A DNA stretch of 12,286 nucleotides, from positions 1 to 12,286 of the forward strand of contig CALMNY010000101.1 of assembly GCA_937872125.1 (NCBI GenBank), read 5' to 3'. Below are positions 6,047 through 12,286 of this stretch, one piece after another. Positions within the stretch are counted from its first letter, which is position 1. Each line of letters starts with the position of its first letter. Source of the stretch: an uncultured Candidatus Competibacteraceae bacterium (GTDB taxonomy: Bacteria; Pseudomonadota; Gammaproteobacteria; Competibacterales; Competibacteraceae). A model generated the notes under the pieces. The model was not told where the DNA came from and searched no databases. It saw nothing but the letters and a program-made list of their open reading frames with translations. Made by a program: the position numbers and the translations under genes.

Positions 6047-7910
6047 GACTCGCCTCGTACTCGATCTCAGCCGCCAACCCCTGTTGGTTGGTCGGAACAA
6101 ATCGTAGCCGCACCAGCAGACCACCGCCGGTCCGGGCTTGCAGCTCCAGCGCACCACCCAGACGCCGCGCCCGTTCGCGCATGATATTAAGGCCGAAATG
6201 GTTCTCGCGTTCGGGCTTGGCTGGCAAACCGACGCCATCGTCGCTGACGCCGATGATCGCCTCGCCGCCACGCGCGCCGCGCAACTGAACTACGATCCGA
6301 CTGGCTCGGGCGTGCTGCACCGCGTTGTTCAGGGCTTCCCGCACGATCTGCATGACGTGAATCTGCTCGTTGGGACTGAGCGCGCACTGCCAGCCGGCGC
6401 AGTCCAGTTCAACAGGCAGCCGGCCACGCTTGCCAAACTCCTCGACCGTATCGCGCAGGCTGTCCTCCAGTCGCGGATGCTCCATCTTCAGGCGGAAGGT
6501 AGTGAGCAGTTCCCGCAACTGGCGGTAGGCGCTGCTCAGGCCCTCACGCAGTTCGGCGACGGTGTCGCGCACTTCGGGGGTCGGCTCCGCGCCACCGAGC
6601 AAGGTTTGCAGGCGGCTGATCTGGATCTTCAGATAAGACAGCGATTGCGCCAGGGAATCGTGCAGCTCGCGGGCGATAGCGTTGCGCTCCTCCAGCAGCG
6701 CCAGCCGCCGGCGATGCTCGGTCTGTTCGTTAGCCCGCAGCGCGGCAGCAATATTGAGCGCCACCGCTTCCAACAGGGGCAGTTGCCAGGCGGCGGCCGA
6801 TTCCAGACCGGGATTGCGAACGATCAGCACGCCGAACTGCTGGTCCTGGTCCTTGACCGGGATCGAAAAGGTGTCGTTGTCCGCATCGAGCGGATGGGTG
6901 GCGCCATCCATCAAACAAACGTCGCAGTTCGGCCGCGTGCAAAATGATGGAACCGCCGTCGGACTTGGGCGGGCCGAGAAGACCTGGCTGGCCTGACGGG
7001 CGGCAGGCTGCATCAGGCAGAGCGTGACCGAACCCATGCCGGTCAGCTTTTCGATTTCCGCCAGCAGCGCCCGGTAGGTCGCTTCATCGGGGACCGACTC
7101 GCCGAGCCGCTGGGCGGTGCGGTACAGCAGCTCCAGCGAGCGGTTGCTGAGGCGCAGCGCCTGGGTCTGCTGTTCGACCCGCGCTTCCAGATCGGCATAC
7201 ATCGCCGACAGGTCAGCCGCCATCAGATTGAAGGCGTGACCCAGCACCCCCAGTTCGTCGTTGCCGACGTGGCTGGCGCGCACTGACAGATCGCCGCCGC
7301 GCGCCTTGCGCGCCAGCTCCACCAGTTCGCGCAGCGGCGCCACCACACCCGTGTGCAACTGGTACATGGCGGCGAAGATCAGCACCAGGGTCATGAACAG
7401 GGCCACGCCCTGCACGAGTCGCAACAGCAGGATTTTAGCCTCATTATCCTGCTCCAGCAGTTTGACGAAGGCGTCCAGCTTGGCGACGAAGTCGTCTACT
7501 TGGCTCAGGTAGGCGGCGGAAGAGAGATGACCGGTAGCGGAAGCTTTCAGGATCGGTTTCAGGGTCTCGCGCCAGAAGGTCTGAATGGTGTTGAGCGCCT
7601 GGTTGCGACGGTCGCCGGCGGCGGCGGCGATGGCGCCGGTCTGCCAGAGCCGCTCGAACCGGCGCTCGAATTCGCCAATTTCCCGGGCGACCGCCTCGAT
7701 GTGGCTGGCCGCGTCGCCGACGGGATTTTGCAGGCGGGTGGCGATGCGGTAGGACTGCATGCGCAGCGAACCCGCCAGGTTGATCGCGGCGGCGTCGCCC
7801 TTGCTGGATTCGGCGATGAACACCGAGCTGATCATGCTCAGCAGCGCCAGCAGCACGATGCCGCCCATGGTCAGGCCGCTGCGAAAGATGATGGATTGAT
7901 TGTTTTCCAC
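6039..7910 (-). CDS. narX: Nitrate/nitrite sensor histidine kinase NarX
   Basis: Inner-membrane sensor kinase of 623 aa that responds to periplasmic nitrate/nitrite and phosphorylates NarL. Order of parts: TM1 about 13-33; the NarX/NarQ P-box about 35-57 (DAAAINLAGSLRMQSYRIA), which binds nitrate in the family; periplasmic helical domain to about 155; TM2 about 160-182; HAMP about 183-236; a helical signalling region; a GAF-like central module about 268-392 with a cysteine cluster Cys324/Cys329/Cys332; a HisKA_3 dimerisation helix with phospho-acceptor His417 (ARELHDSLAQSLS); and an HATPase domain about 510-605 with the N-box REALNNAVQHA, DDGVGLP and the G-rich box. The start is GTG at 7910, with GGGAG 9 nt upstream. 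The only alternative nearby is Met15, which would cut into TM1. It overlaps narL by 8 nt. Confidence 0.95.
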   Translation of the reverse strand: MENNQSIIFRSGLTMGGIVLLALLSMISSVFIAESSKGDAAAINLAGSLRMQSYRIATRLQNPVGDAASHIEAVAREIGEFERRFERLWQTGAIAAAAGDRRNQALNTIQTFWRETLKPILKASATGHLSSAAYLSQVDDFVAKLDAFVKLLEQDNEAKILLLRLVQGVALFMTLVLIFAAMYQLHTGVVAPLRELVELARKARGGDLSVRASHVGNDELGVLGHAFNLMAADLSAMYADLEARVEQQTQALRLSNRSLELLYRTAQRLGESVPDEATYRALLAEIEKLTGMGSVTLCLMQPAARQASQVFSARPSPTAVPSFCTRPNCDVCLMDGATHPLDADNDTFSIPVKDQDQQFGVLIVRNPGLESAAAWQLPLLEAVALNIAAALRANEQTEHRRRLALLEERNAIARELHDSLAQSLSYLKIQISRLQTLLGGAEPTPEVRDTVAELREGLSSAYRQLRELLTTFRLKMEHPRLEDSLRDTVEEFGKRGRLPVELDCAGWQCALSPNEQIHVMQIVREALNNAVQHARASRIVVQLRGARGGEAIIGVSDDGVGLPAKPERENHFGLNIMRERARRLGGALELQARTGGGLLVRLRFVPTNQQGLAAEIEYEASHA

Positions 7911-8134
7911 GGGACGGTTCTCCCGTCGTCTACGGGACTGATTGAGTTGACAGTCTACCGTAATTCGCCGTTCAGGCCGGATGCGAAAATCGGGAAGATT
8001 CGCCGAAGTGAGGCGAGATGGCGCACTCCCGACCGTTCAGGAGCGTACACGCGATACCGGCTGAGCCGATGAGCGGATTAAGCTTGGTCTTTAGAAGCGG
8101 TTGTCAGGGTTGGCTTAACTGGTAAGCAATGCCC
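7911..8134. other. Gap between the Ser/Thr kinase gene and narX; no gene seen
   Basis: These 224 bp contain no supported gene. They should hold the narXL promoter if narXL is transcribed separately, but I find no FNR box and no good sigma-70 promoter on the minus strand. Just before the narX GTG there is a small perfect stem, GACGG 7913-7917 with CCGTC 7923-7927. In the transcript its GAGAA loop and upper stem contain the Shine-Dalgarno sequence GGGAG. A weak 5-bp hairpin (GCTTA/TAAGC, 8113-8127) lies after the kinase stop but lacks a U-tract. CCGTTCAGG occurs twice (7968-7976, 8031-8039). Confidence 0.5.
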
Positions 8135-9538
8135 TTAGACAAGGTTTTCCTTCGGCACGCGCTTGAGAAAAGCCGCCCGATCCGGGGCCGTGGGAATATG
8201 CTCCGCCAAACGCTGATACAGCTCCTGGATCGTCTGGACCTTGCCGGCAGTCTGCTTGACCAAAACCTTGGCGATGGGGCCAAGGTAAACCGCCAAATCC
8301 CGCCGGGCGGTCTCCAGCGCAGTCTGCTCGAACGATCCCAGCGACCCGCTCATCTGACTGCTCATCACCGAAGCGCTGGTCACCGCCCCCAAGCCGGTCA
8401 TGGCGCCGCCCAGCGCCGCCCGCATCCGTCGCCCAAACAGCAGGCGATCCTGCTCGCCAGGGATCGTCGCCATCAATTGCTGAACCAGTTCCACCGGGCT
8501 GCCGGCCTGGAGCGCGGTCCGGCGCACCAGTATCTTCGCCATCGGCCCCAGGACTTCGACCAACCACTGTTCAGCCTGCGCCAACAAAACCGGATCCCAA
8601 CCTGGCGGCATATTGGGAGGGGGTGGCGCGGGCGCCTGAAGCGGCACGGGCTGAATCACGGTCGAAGCATCCGCGCCCGCCTCGCGTTCCACCAGCTTCA
8701 ACCCTTCCAGCGCCGCGATGAACGCCTTGGCCTCCTGGAACCGATCCTGCGGCGCCTTGGCCAGCGCCCGCTCCAGCACGGCGTCCAGCTCCAGCGGTAG
8801 CCGGGGATTCAACGCCGTGGCCCGGCGCGGCGGTTCATTCAACACTTGATACATCAATTCGCTGGCGCCGCGCCCGTCAAAGGGTCGCACACCCGTCAGC
8901 AGTTCGAAAAACACCATGGCGGCGGCGTAAAGGTCAGTGCGCTGGTCGGTGTTCTCACCCCGAAACTGCTCAGGCGCCATGTAACTGGGGGTGCCCACCA
9001 GCATCCCGTTCTGAGTCAACCCGATGCCGGTTTCCAGCCGGGCGATGCCGAAATCAGTTACTTTAACCTGACCATCTGCCAGCAGGATGATGTTGCCGGG
9101 CTTGATGTCGCGGTGCACCACACCGGAAGCGTGCGCATGGCCGAGCGCGCGCAGCACCTGGATAACCACCGCCACGGCGTTGGCCAGCGGCAACGGCTTG
9201 CGTTCCTTCAGGTAATCGCGCAATTCCCGGCCTTGCACGTATTCCATGACGATATAGGGCGCGTTTTCTTCCTCACCGTATTCGAACACCGTAACGATGT
9301 TAGGGTGCAAGCAACGGCCAGCAGCCCGCACTTCCCGACGGAACCGGGCCAGCCATTCCACCCCTTCCTCGCCCTGCAACAGGCGGCGGTGGATGGTTTT
9401 GATCGCAACCGGGCGATCAATCGCAGCATCGTACCCCAGATAGACCACCCCCATCGCACCGCGGCCCAGCAGGCCAGTGACGCGGTAACGGCCGATGCGT
9501 GGTGGCAGGGTGACGCTGGTCTCGCCGCTAGCGCTCAT
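8135..9538 (-). CDS. Hanks-type serine/threonine protein kinase with duplicated C-terminal module
   Basis: Soluble eukaryotic-like protein kinase, 467 aa. The catalytic domain (about 18-280) is complete: glycine loop GRGAMG 25-30, ATP-binding Lys47 (VAIK), catalytic HRD 142-144 in VHRDIKPGN, DFG 162-164, activation-segment GTPSYMAPE 182-190, and DLYAAAMVFFELLTG. It should therefore be active. A proline-rich linker (about 296-313, PAPPPPNMPPG) leads to a C-terminal part with two copies of a 47-residue module, 326-372 and 415-461. These align without gaps with 20 identities and share LGP-AK-LV-TA and IP-DR motifs. I recall an uncharacterised DUF of this type but cannot name it securely. No membrane helix is present, unlike PknB-type receptors. 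A strong GGAGAGGAG precedes ATG 9538, which is only 10 nt after the stop of the haem sensor gene, so the two are almost surely one operon. Substrates are unknown. Confidence 0.93.
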   Translation of the reverse strand: MSASGETSVTLPPRIGRYRVTGLLGRGAMGVVYLGYDAAIDRPVAIKTIHRRLLQGEEGVEWLARFRREVRAAGRCLHPNIVTVFEYGEEENAPYIVMEYVQGRELRDYLKERKPLPLANAVAVVIQVLRALGHAHASGVVHRDIKPGNIILLADGQVKVTDFGIARLETGIGLTQNGMLVGTPSYMAPEQFRGENTDQRTDLYAAAMVFFELLTGVRPFDGRGASELMYQVLNEPPRRATALNPRLPLELDAVLERALAKAPQDRFQEAKAFIAALEGLKLVEREAGADASTVIQPVPLQAPAPPPPNMPPGWDPVLLAQAEQWLVEVLGPMAKILVRRTALQAGSPVELVQQLMATIPGEQDRLLFGRRMRAALGGAMTGLGAVTSASVMSSQMSGSLGSFEQTALETARRDLAVYLGPIAKVLVKQTAGKVQTIQELYQRLAEHIPTAPDRAAFLKRVPKENLV

Positions 9539-9548
9539 CTCCTCTCCC

Positions 9549-10421
9549 TTACTCGCCCAGCATCTTCATGGCGTTTTCCAGGCTCAACCGCATCCGGTTG
9601 AATGATTGCGACAAAGACGAAATTTCATCCTTACCCGGCCGCACGTATTCGGGTACATCCGGCTTGCCCATGCTGACCTCGTTAGCGATAACGGCCATCC
9701 GTGTCACCGGCCGAATCACCACAAAATGCAGCAGGATATTGAGCAGCGCCAGCAACAGCGCGAAGACGCCACCCAGCAGGATCAGGAACGTAGTGAAGGT
9801 CTGTTGCGCCCGCTCCAGGGGTACTGACATCGGTACCGTGACGACCTGGGCGCCGATAATTTCATTCAGCTTCCAGCCAAAGCCGTTGTTGACGCCGTAG
9901 ATGTCCGTCATGGTTTTAGGAGCGTCCTCGACCTTGCCGTGGCAGGTGAGACAACCTTCGTCGTAGATGCCCAGCGGCCGCGCCAGATTGAGCATCCGCC
10001 CGGTCGGGGTATCTCGCTCGATGATCAGTTCCGTGCGCTCGGGGTTATTGCGAAATTCGTGGATGATGTCTGTTTCCCAGTCGGTAGCCCGGTCGTTGGG
10101 GTTGGTGGGATTGAGCGCCGCCTCCTTGTACGTGTATTCGGGAAACTGGGTTCGCAGCGCCTTGAAGCTCTGCCCTGCCGCGTAGGCCGAAACCGTTTGT
10201 GGTAAAAATTGTCGTTTCATCTGCAAGGTCAACAGCGGCTTGATCTGTTCGGCGGTGTAGGCGCGGGCGCCCAGCGCGCTCTCAAGCATGATGCGCGCGT
10301 TCTGAATCACTTCCTCGCGAGCGTTATCCTTCAGAATGCGGTCAGACAAGTACGCCGCCAGCGCCAGGCCGACTACGAAAGCCAGCAGGAGAACCAGGTT
10401 GAATTTCATGCGCAAACCCAT
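9549..10421 (-). CDS. Membrane-anchored periplasmic c-type haem sensor with HAMP (Tll0287-like/DUF3365)
   Basis: A 290-aa protein with the layout of a bacterial transmembrane receptor. TM1 is about 7-25 after a short basic N-terminus (MGLRMKF), followed by a periplasmic domain about 26-210, TM2 about 211-235, and HAMP about 236-288 (VIRPVTRMAVIANEVSMG, then EISSLSQSFNRM). The periplasmic part carries one haem c motif, CLTCH at 157-161, in the GCLTCHGK-AP context typical of the Tll0287-like/DUF3365 family, plus ARPL and the FGWKLNEIIGAQ stretch. It ends straight after HAMP with no kinase, cyclase or methyl-accepting domain. The frame is open 19 codons further upstream, but ATG 10421 is preferred because AGGAGG lies exactly 6 nt before it. 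It is between the exported-protein gene (38-bp gap) and the Ser/Thr kinase (10-bp gap). Redox or gas sensing is inferred. Confidence 0.88.
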   Translation of the reverse strand: MGLRMKFNLVLLLAFVVGLALAAYLSDRILKDNAREEVIQNARIMLESALGARAYTAEQIKPLLTLQMKRQFLPQTVSAYAAGQSFKALRTQFPEYTYKEAALNPTNPNDRATDWETDIIHEFRNNPERTELIIERDTPTGRMLNLARPLGIYDEGCLTCHGKVEDAPKTMTDIYGVNNGFGWKLNEIIGAQVVTVPMSVPLERAQQTFTTFLILLGGVFALLLALLNILLHFVVIRPVTRMAVIANEVSMGKPDVPEYVRPGKDEISSLSQSFNRMRLSLENAMKMLGE

Positions 10422-10459
10422 GGGCAACCTCCTGAAAACTCCAAGGATGACAATCGGGT

Positions 10460-10984
10460 TCAGCCGGTGGGCTGGCAACCCTCGGTGAAACGGTCGTGCG
10501 CTCGGCTGAATCCGGCCAGGCTGAACCGCACGGAGAAAGATTGAGTCGCCGGCCAGGTCGGCCAGAACCGCAAATGCACGGCCACTTGTTTGCCCACTCG
10601 GAAGCGCTCGATCAGCCGGGGCACATCCCGGTCGAAGACCAGAACCATCTTTTTATGGATGATCTGGCTGCCCTGGATCAGCGGCTCCGTATCCACTTCC
10701 AGCCGCAGATCGTTAAAGGAGTCATCCAGCTCGGATTCAGTGATCACCCGCAAGTTCGCGCCATCCACCACCAGAAAGACTGGCGTGGCATCGTAGCCGT
10801 CGGTGGTGATCACCGCATCGCTGACCAGCAGACAACGGGATTGCCGGGTGACGGGATCGGGCCGCACAACGGCGTTCCACGCCGCCTCCGCCAGAGCGGG
10901 CGCCAGTCCGGCGCCCAAGCCCACCGCGACCAGCAACTCAAGCCAGCCGCGCGCCACAAAATTGTTCGGTTTGTTGGCCAACAC
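10460..10984 (-). CDS. Small exported protein of unknown family
   Basis: 174 aa starting at GTG 10984, with GGAGG 9 nt upstream; no nearby ATG competes. Residues 1-35 look like a Sec signal peptide: a basic/polar start (NKPNNFVARGW), a hydrophobic core (LELLVAVGLGAGL), then an Ala-X-Ala site near APALA-EA. The mature protein of about 140 residues is predicted periplasmic and beta-rich by alternating pattern. It has two cysteines (51 and 170) that could form a disulphide, and no lipobox or haem motif. I do not recognise the family. It is probably the first gene of a unit with the haem sensor (38 bp downstream) and the Ser/Thr kinase, so a role as an accessory or ligand-binding partner of the sensor is possible but unproven. 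It diverges from the plus-strand ORF at 11047. Confidence 0.75.
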   Translation of the reverse strand: MLANKPNNFVARGWLELLVAVGLGAGLAPALAEAAWNAVVRPDPVTRQSRCLLVSDAVITTDGYDATPVFLVVDGANLRVITESELDDSFNDLRLEVDTEPLIQGSQIIHKKMVLVFDRDVPRLIERFRVGKQVAVHLRFWPTWPATQSFSVRFSLAGFSRAHDRFTEGCQPTG

Positions 10985-11046
10985 GGTATCTATCCTCCAT
11001 TCCGGTTATAGTAACGCCCGGTACGACTACGCCCGCCAGAGGCCCG

Positions 11047-11292
11047 ATGCTACCCGCCAATTCCGACCCAACCCTGATTTTCGCCAGCGATGGCAAAACA
11101 ATCCATAGCTTGCGCCTGAGCGTACAAGCGGACGATTCGCCGGTCCTGCTGGACGCAGCCGGCGCCTCCCTGGCTCCCTGGGAAGTGGAGTTGCTGCGCT
11201 GGCCACCCGAAGCTGAAGCGGCGTTGCGGCGCGGCGGCTATCTTCCCGTCCAGCCGGTGGATATGGAGCTTTGGTGCCACTGCGCCGACTGA
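11047..11292 (+). CDS. Hypothetical 81-aa acidic protein
   Basis: Short frame that I do not recognise. In favour of coding: it fills an otherwise empty gap, its codons are typical of the neighbouring genes (mostly G/C third positions, CTG, GCC, GAC), and the product is compact and soluble-looking, with ordered hydrophobic/polar alternation and the segments APWEVELLRWPPEAEAALRR and a Cys-His-Cys end (WCHCAD). Against it: only a weak AGAGG 4 nt before ATG 11047, and a competing minus-strand frame (11050-11280). There is no signal peptide or membrane helix. It is divergent from the exported-protein gene (62-bp gap) and 87 bp upstream of dedA on the same strand, so may be co-transcribed with dedA. 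Confidence 0.5.
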   Translation: MLPANSDPTLIFASDGKTIHSLRLSVQADDSPVLLDAAGASLAPWEVELLRWPPEAEAALRRGGYLPVQPVDMELWCHCAD

Positions 11293-11304
11293 AGGACGCC
11301 GTTG

Positions 11305-11329
11305 ATTTCCTACCGACTCGCTAGGAAAT
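11305..11329. repeat. Inverted repeat between the 81-aa ORF and dedA
   Basis: ATTTCCTA (11305-11312) and TAGGAAAT (11322-11329) form a perfect 8-bp inverted repeat with a 9-nt spacer, 12 bp after the ORF stop. It may be an operator or a weak transcript hairpin. A T-run (11339-11343) begins only about 10 nt further on, so it is not a textbook terminator. Confidence 0.35.
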
Positions 11330-11379
11330 TATTGGCCATTTTTCTGCTAACCGCCACCTTTAAATGATCGGTTTTTTCC

Positions 11380-12027
11380 ATGGAACTCCTTTCCGACCTG
11401 TTCTCCTTCTTCCTGCACCTCGACCGCCACCTGGCCGAACTGGCCGGCCAGTTCGGCCACTGGCTCTACGGCATCCTGTTTCTGATCGTTTTTTGTGAAA
11501 CCGGACTGGTAGTCACCCCGTTCCTTCCCGGTGATTCGCTGCTGTTCGCGTCCGGTGCCCTGGCCGCAGTGGGATCACTGAACATCCATGCTCTGTTCTT
11601 GTTACTGACTGTCGCCGCTATCCTTGGCGATACAGTCAATTACGCCGCCGGCCACTATTTCGGCGAGAAGGTGTTCAGCTCCGACGCCCGGGTGCTCAAA
11701 CAGGAATATCTGGATCGTACCCATGCGTTTTTCGAGCGCCATGGTGGCAAGACCATTGTCATCGCCCGCTTTGTACCGATTATTCGCACCTTCGCCCCGT
11801 TCGTAGCCGGCGCCGGCCGCATGACCTACCGGCACTTTCTGTTCTACAACGTAACCGGTGCTATCGCCTGGACCGCCTCCTTCCTGTATGGTGGCTATTT
11901 CTTTGGTAATCTGCCGTTTGTCAAACAGAATTTCAGCCTGGTCATCCTGGCTATCATCATCCTGTCGCTGATGCCGGGGGTGGTGGAGTACTGGCGGCAT
12001 CGGCGCGCGGCCGCCAAAGCTGGTTAG
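11380..12027 (+). CDS. DedA-family inner-membrane protein (VTT/SNARE-associated domain)
   Basis: 215-aa polytopic membrane protein of the DedA family, whose members are linked to lipid-carrier flipping, envelope integrity and proton-motive-force homeostasis. Visible family signatures are [19 protein letters not shown] (38-56) with the functionally important Glu40 and Asp52, [15 protein letters not shown] (83-97), and [19 protein letters not shown] (130-148) with Arg130 and Arg136. These four residues correspond to those essential in E. coli YqjA/YghB. Hydrophobic segments lie near 29-48, 53-82, 150-175 and 185-200, and the C-terminus is basic (WRHRRAAAK). Length is typical. ATG 11380 has no clear Shine-Dalgarno upstream (GGTTTTTTCC), but no better start exists in frame. 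It is followed by gltA, 107 bp downstream on the same strand, which appears to have its own promoter. Which DedA paralogue it is cannot be said. Confidence 0.93.
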   Translation: MELLSDLFSFFLHLDRHLAELAGQFGHWLYGILFLIVFCETGLVVTPFLPGDSLLFASGALAAVGSLNIHALFLLLTVAAILGDTVNYAAGHYFGEKVFSSDARVLKQEYLDRTHAFFERHGGKTIVIARFVPIIRTFAPFVAGAGRMTYRHFLFYNVTGAIAWTASFLYGGYFFGNLPFVKQNFSLVILAIIILSLMPGVVEYWRHRRAAAKAG

Positions 12028-12040
12028 GCGCGCAGTATTC

Positions 12041-12063
12041 AACCCGATCTGCCGGGTTATAAT
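12041..12063 (+). promoter_or_regulatory. Putative gltA promoter -10 overlapped by a small hairpin
   Basis: TATAAT at 12058-12063 is a perfect -10 hexamer, which would start transcription near 12070, about 65 nt before the gltA ATG. No good -35 hexamer is found 16-18 bp upstream. AACCCG (12041-12046) and CGGGTT (12053-12058) form a perfect 6-bp stem with a 6-nt loop just before and touching the -10. It might also serve as a weak end for the dedA transcript, but no U-tract follows. Confidence 0.45.
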
Positions 12064-12134
12064 CAGAACTTAACGGGATGCCCACATCAAAACCAATCTA
12101 CCTTATCCCCACACACGCCAATGGAGCCCAAGCC

Positions 12135-12286
12135 ATGAGCCAAACCTGCCGTATCGAACTGGACGGTCAGTCCTACGAATTCCCTACTGTCGAGGGAACT
12201 GAACGCGAACTGGCGGTCGACATCAGTGCGTTGCGCGACCGCACCGGCTATATCACCCTGGACGACGGGTATGGCAACACCGGCTC
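12135..12286 (+). CDS. gltA: Citrate synthase, N-terminal 50 residues (truncated by the window edge)
   Basis: Beginning of type II (hexameric, gltA-type) citrate synthase, which condenses oxaloacetate and acetyl-CoA in the TCA cycle. The visible start MSQTCRIELDGQSYEF and the segment DISALRDRTGYITLDDGYG, followed by NTGS, match the small N-terminal beta domain of proteobacterial GltA, where a conserved DPGF/DDGY-x-N/S-T motif precedes the invariant Ser-Cys. The catalytic residues lie beyond the edge. ATG 12135 has GGAG 8 nt upstream. An upstream ATG at 12121 opens only a 5-codon frame that ends in ATGA overlapping this start, so it is not an extension. Confidence 0.85.
   Translation, partial: MSQTCRIELDGQSYEFPTVEGTERELAVDISALRDRTGYITLDDGYGNTG

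Noticed and set aside
6047..6271. N-terminal extension of NarL to 291 residues
   Set aside because: The extra 75 codons overlap the narX kinase domain and have no receiver-domain similarity. The ATG at 6046 gives the exact family length and a coupled start.
8113..8127. Hairpin GCTTA-ACTGG-TAAGC as terminator of the Ser/Thr kinase gene
   Set aside because: Five mostly A/T pairs and no following U-tract.
10422..10478. 19-codon upstream extension of the haem sensor gene
   Set aside because: AGGAGG with a 6-nt spacer precedes ATG 10421, and the extension would place the start inside the upstream gene.
11050..11280. Minus-strand 76-codon frame opposite the 81-aa ORF
   Set aside because: No ribosome-binding site, and poorer codon pattern than the plus-strand frame.

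Overview
The window is a high-GC, densely coded stretch from what looks like a denitrifying or nitrate-respiring proteobacterium. Gammaproteobacteria is most likely, given close resemblance of the visible NarG, NarX, NarL and DedA sequences to enteric and pseudomonad homologues. A Competibacter-like or purple-sulfur-related lineage is only a guess from the style of the intergenic repeats. Ten protein genes and two truncated edge genes cover nearly everything.

Positions 1-7910, all on the minus strand, form a nitrate respiration locus. In transcription order it holds narX (GTG start 7910), narL (8-nt overlap), a 302-bp AT-rich regulatory gap, a fused two-domain narK (897 aa), a second stand-alone NarK2-type transporter, and the 5' part of narG, which runs off the left edge. 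NarX senses nitrate/nitrite and phosphorylates NarL. NarL together with an FNR/ANR-type regulator would switch on the narK-narK-narG operon, which imports nitrate, exports nitrite and reduces nitrate at the membrane. The regulatory gap carries a perfect FNR-type palindrome at about -41.5 from a predicted start site, a near-perfect NarL 7-2-7 site at about -95, an IHF-like site at about -126 and a further NarL heptamer at about -202. This arrangement closely resembles the E. coli narG control region.

Positions 8135-10984, also minus strand, hold a three-gene cassette. It consists of a small exported protein of unknown family, a membrane-anchored periplasmic c-type haem sensor (CxxCH, Tll0287/DUF3365-like) ending in HAMP with no output domain, and, 10 nt later, a soluble Hanks-type Ser/Thr kinase with a proline-rich linker and a duplicated 47-residue C-terminal module. 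I read the last two as a possible split receptor kinase. This is the least conventional part of the window and lies directly upstream of narXL.

Positions 11047-12286 are on the plus strand: an 81-aa unknown ORF, a DedA-family membrane protein and the first 50 codons of citrate synthase (gltA). These look like ordinary chromosomal genes.

Two elaborate palindromic intergenic elements sit inside the nar operon, at 832-923 between narK2 and narG and at 2346-2398 between the two narK genes. No tRNA, rRNA, CRISPR, transposase or phage gene was seen.
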